Source of the DNA: a candidate division TA06 bacterium DG_78
GTDB taxonomy: Bacteria > Hydrothermota > Tepidihabitantia > SM23-42
DNA length: 22,715 bases
Assembly: GCA_001303225.1 (NCBI GenBank)
Contig: LJNI01000054.1
Coordinates: 1 to 22,715, forward strand
Reading direction: 5' to 3'
Shown here: piece by piece, positions 21,906 through 22,715 of the stretch
Position numbering within the stretch: the first letter of the stretch is position 1
Layout: the number at the start of each line of letters is the position of its first letter
Notes under the pieces: model-generated
Database searches by the model: none
Told to the model about the DNA's origin: nothing
Seen by the model: the letters and a program-made list of their open reading frames with translations, nothing else
Made by a program: the position numbers and the translations under genes

Positions 21906-22499
21906 ATGCAGCATGGCGAGAGAATTATCATTGGAGTAGGAGGAAATGTTGGTACAGGTAAGACTACAGTGTGCAAATTCTTCGAATCTTGGGGCGCACA
22001 CTACATCTCAGCTGATGAGGTTGGCTGGAAAGTTTTGCCTGAGATTAGTCATGCCTTAGAAGAGAAATTCGGAAAAACAGTAATGAATGAAGAAATGGTT
22101 GATAGAAAAGGGTTGCGCGACATAGTATTTTCACAAAGAGAAAATCTTGAGTACTTGAACAAACTTTCGCATCCGCTTATTATACAAAAAATCTTACAGC
22201 GAATCCAAGAGAGTACTTCTGAGATGATCGTTATTGATGCAGCGCTCCTTTTTGATTGGCCAGAGATTTTTGAAAAAATTGATTATTCAATACTTGTAAC
22301 GGCAGCAGAATCAATTAAAACTAAACGGTCAATGGCGAAGGGTATTAATAGTGATCTGTTTAAGAAAATTGTATCGTTTCAAAAAAAAGATACTGAGATA
22401 TCCGGTCAGGCAAATTTTATTATTAAGAATAACGGCACGATGAATGCTCTTAAAAAACAGTGCCACAATATTTATGAGGAGATAAAAAATGATTGTTGA
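21906..22499 (+). CDS. coaE: Dephospho-CoA kinase
   Basis: 197 residues. It performs the last step of coenzyme A synthesis, phosphorylating the 3'-OH of dephospho-CoA. P-loop GNVGTGKTT (13-21), ISADEVGW (the Asp block), LSHPLI, IDAALLFDW and the C-terminal NFIIKNNGT are family blocks. It begins 7 nt after fabF with no clear ribosome site, so it probably depends on readthrough from fabF. CoA supplies the prosthetic group of the ACP in the same operon. Its 3' end overlaps the next gene by 11 nt. Confidence 0.9.
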   Translation: MQHGERIIIGVGGNVGTGKTTVCKFFESWGAHYISADEVGWKVLPEISHALEEKFGKTVMNEEMVDRKGLRDIVFSQRENLEYLNKLSHPLIIQKILQRIQESTSEMIVIDAALLFDWPEIFEKIDYSILVTAAESIKTKRSMAKGINSDLFKKIVSFQKKDTEISGQANFIIKNNGTMNALKKQCHNIYEEIKNDC

Positions 22500-22715
22500 G
22501 TGTAGCCATTGTCACAGGAAGTATAATGTAGATGATAATAAGATCCCAGCTGCCGGAGTCAAGGTTCGATGCAAACAATGTCAAAATATCATTGTGATTA
22601 AAAAGGAAGAACCACAACCAGCACTATCTGACGCGCAGGTACCAGCAGCACCTGAGGCACAGGCACCTGAGGAGCAAGCACCAGCAGCACCTGAGGAGGA
22701 GCAGGTACCAACAGC
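22489..22715 (+). CDS. MJ0042-type zinc-ribbon protein with Pro/Ala/Glu-rich repeats (partial)
   Basis: The gene is open to the window edge (75 codons). Residues 1-38 form a zinc ribbon with Cys5, Cys8, Cys28 and Cys31 and the ending VRCKQCQNIIVIKK, typical of the MJ0042-family N-terminal finger. From residue ~41 the sequence is a Pro/Ala/Glu/Gln-rich tract with repeated VPAAPE, QAPEEQAP and PAAPEEEQVP, probably a flexible linker to a domain beyond the window. GAGGAG lies 8 nt before the ATG, inside coaE. In many bacteria such fingers precede TM and TPR or PilZ parts; the partner here is not visible. Confidence 0.8.
   Translation, partial: MIVECSHCHRKYNVDDNKIPAAGVKVRCKQCQNIIVIKKEEPQPALSDAQVPAAPEAQAPEEQAPAAPEEEQVPT

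Overview
The window is 22.7 kb of AT-leaning bacterial chromosome with no rRNA, tRNA, CRISPR array or transposase gene. The features point to an uncultured Gram-negative lineage of the FCB/WOR-3 (Stahlbacteria) type. These are exported proteins with outer-membrane beta-barrel folds, an SBBP beta-propeller ending in a type-IX-secretion-like sorting domain, an OmpA-like lipid-free envelope protein, a eukaryote-like citrate synthase and degenerate word-like repeats between genes. The phylum call is inference; no marker gene was compared.

Region 1 (1-9500, all genes on the minus strand) is a run of mostly single-gene units of unrelated function: a VWA/propeller exported protein (cut by the window start), a seven-repeat SBBP protein, an exported protein of unknown role, a small membrane protein, a two-gene unit of an ICMT-like and a class I methyltransferase, an OmpA-family protein, another class I methyltransferase and a small outer-membrane barrel. 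Almost every unit is preceded by a near-identical sigma70 promoter (TTGACA, 16-17 nt, TATACT/TATAAT) whose spacer is itself conserved. Several of these promoters lie at the end of a ~95-bp repeat with a hairpin and a GGGGTCAGG-type terminus. I read this as a dispersed promoter-carrying element. One further copy of the promoter (2106-2133) has no gene behind it.

Region 2 (9500-13921, plus strand) holds a palindrome-rich divergent spacer, a class I methyltransferase gene broken by loss of its SAM-binding motif I, a second ICMT-like membrane methyltransferase, a uridine-kinase-like P-loop kinase with a ThrRS-like N-terminal part, and a CsgG/TolB-like plus beta-barrel exported protein.

Region 3 (14145-18966, plus strand) is a compact operon for the citrate to 2-oxoglutarate arm of the TCA cycle: aconitase-family large subunit, citrate synthase, aconitase-family small subunit and isocitrate dehydrogenase, with a promoter at the front and a strong terminator at the end. 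The isocitrate dehydrogenase has a 50-residue tail that is more than 60 percent Lys/Arg, and the aconitase large subunit has a basic C-terminal tail.

Region 4 (18993-22715) has a VIT/CCC1-like membrane protein (minus) divergent from fabG (plus). Both start codons sit 5-7 nt after perfect or near-perfect -10 boxes, so both mRNAs should be leaderless. fabG is followed by acpP, fabF, coaE and a zinc-ribbon (MJ0042-type) protein that runs off the window; acpP/fabF and coaE/zinc-ribbon overlap, indicating translational coupling.
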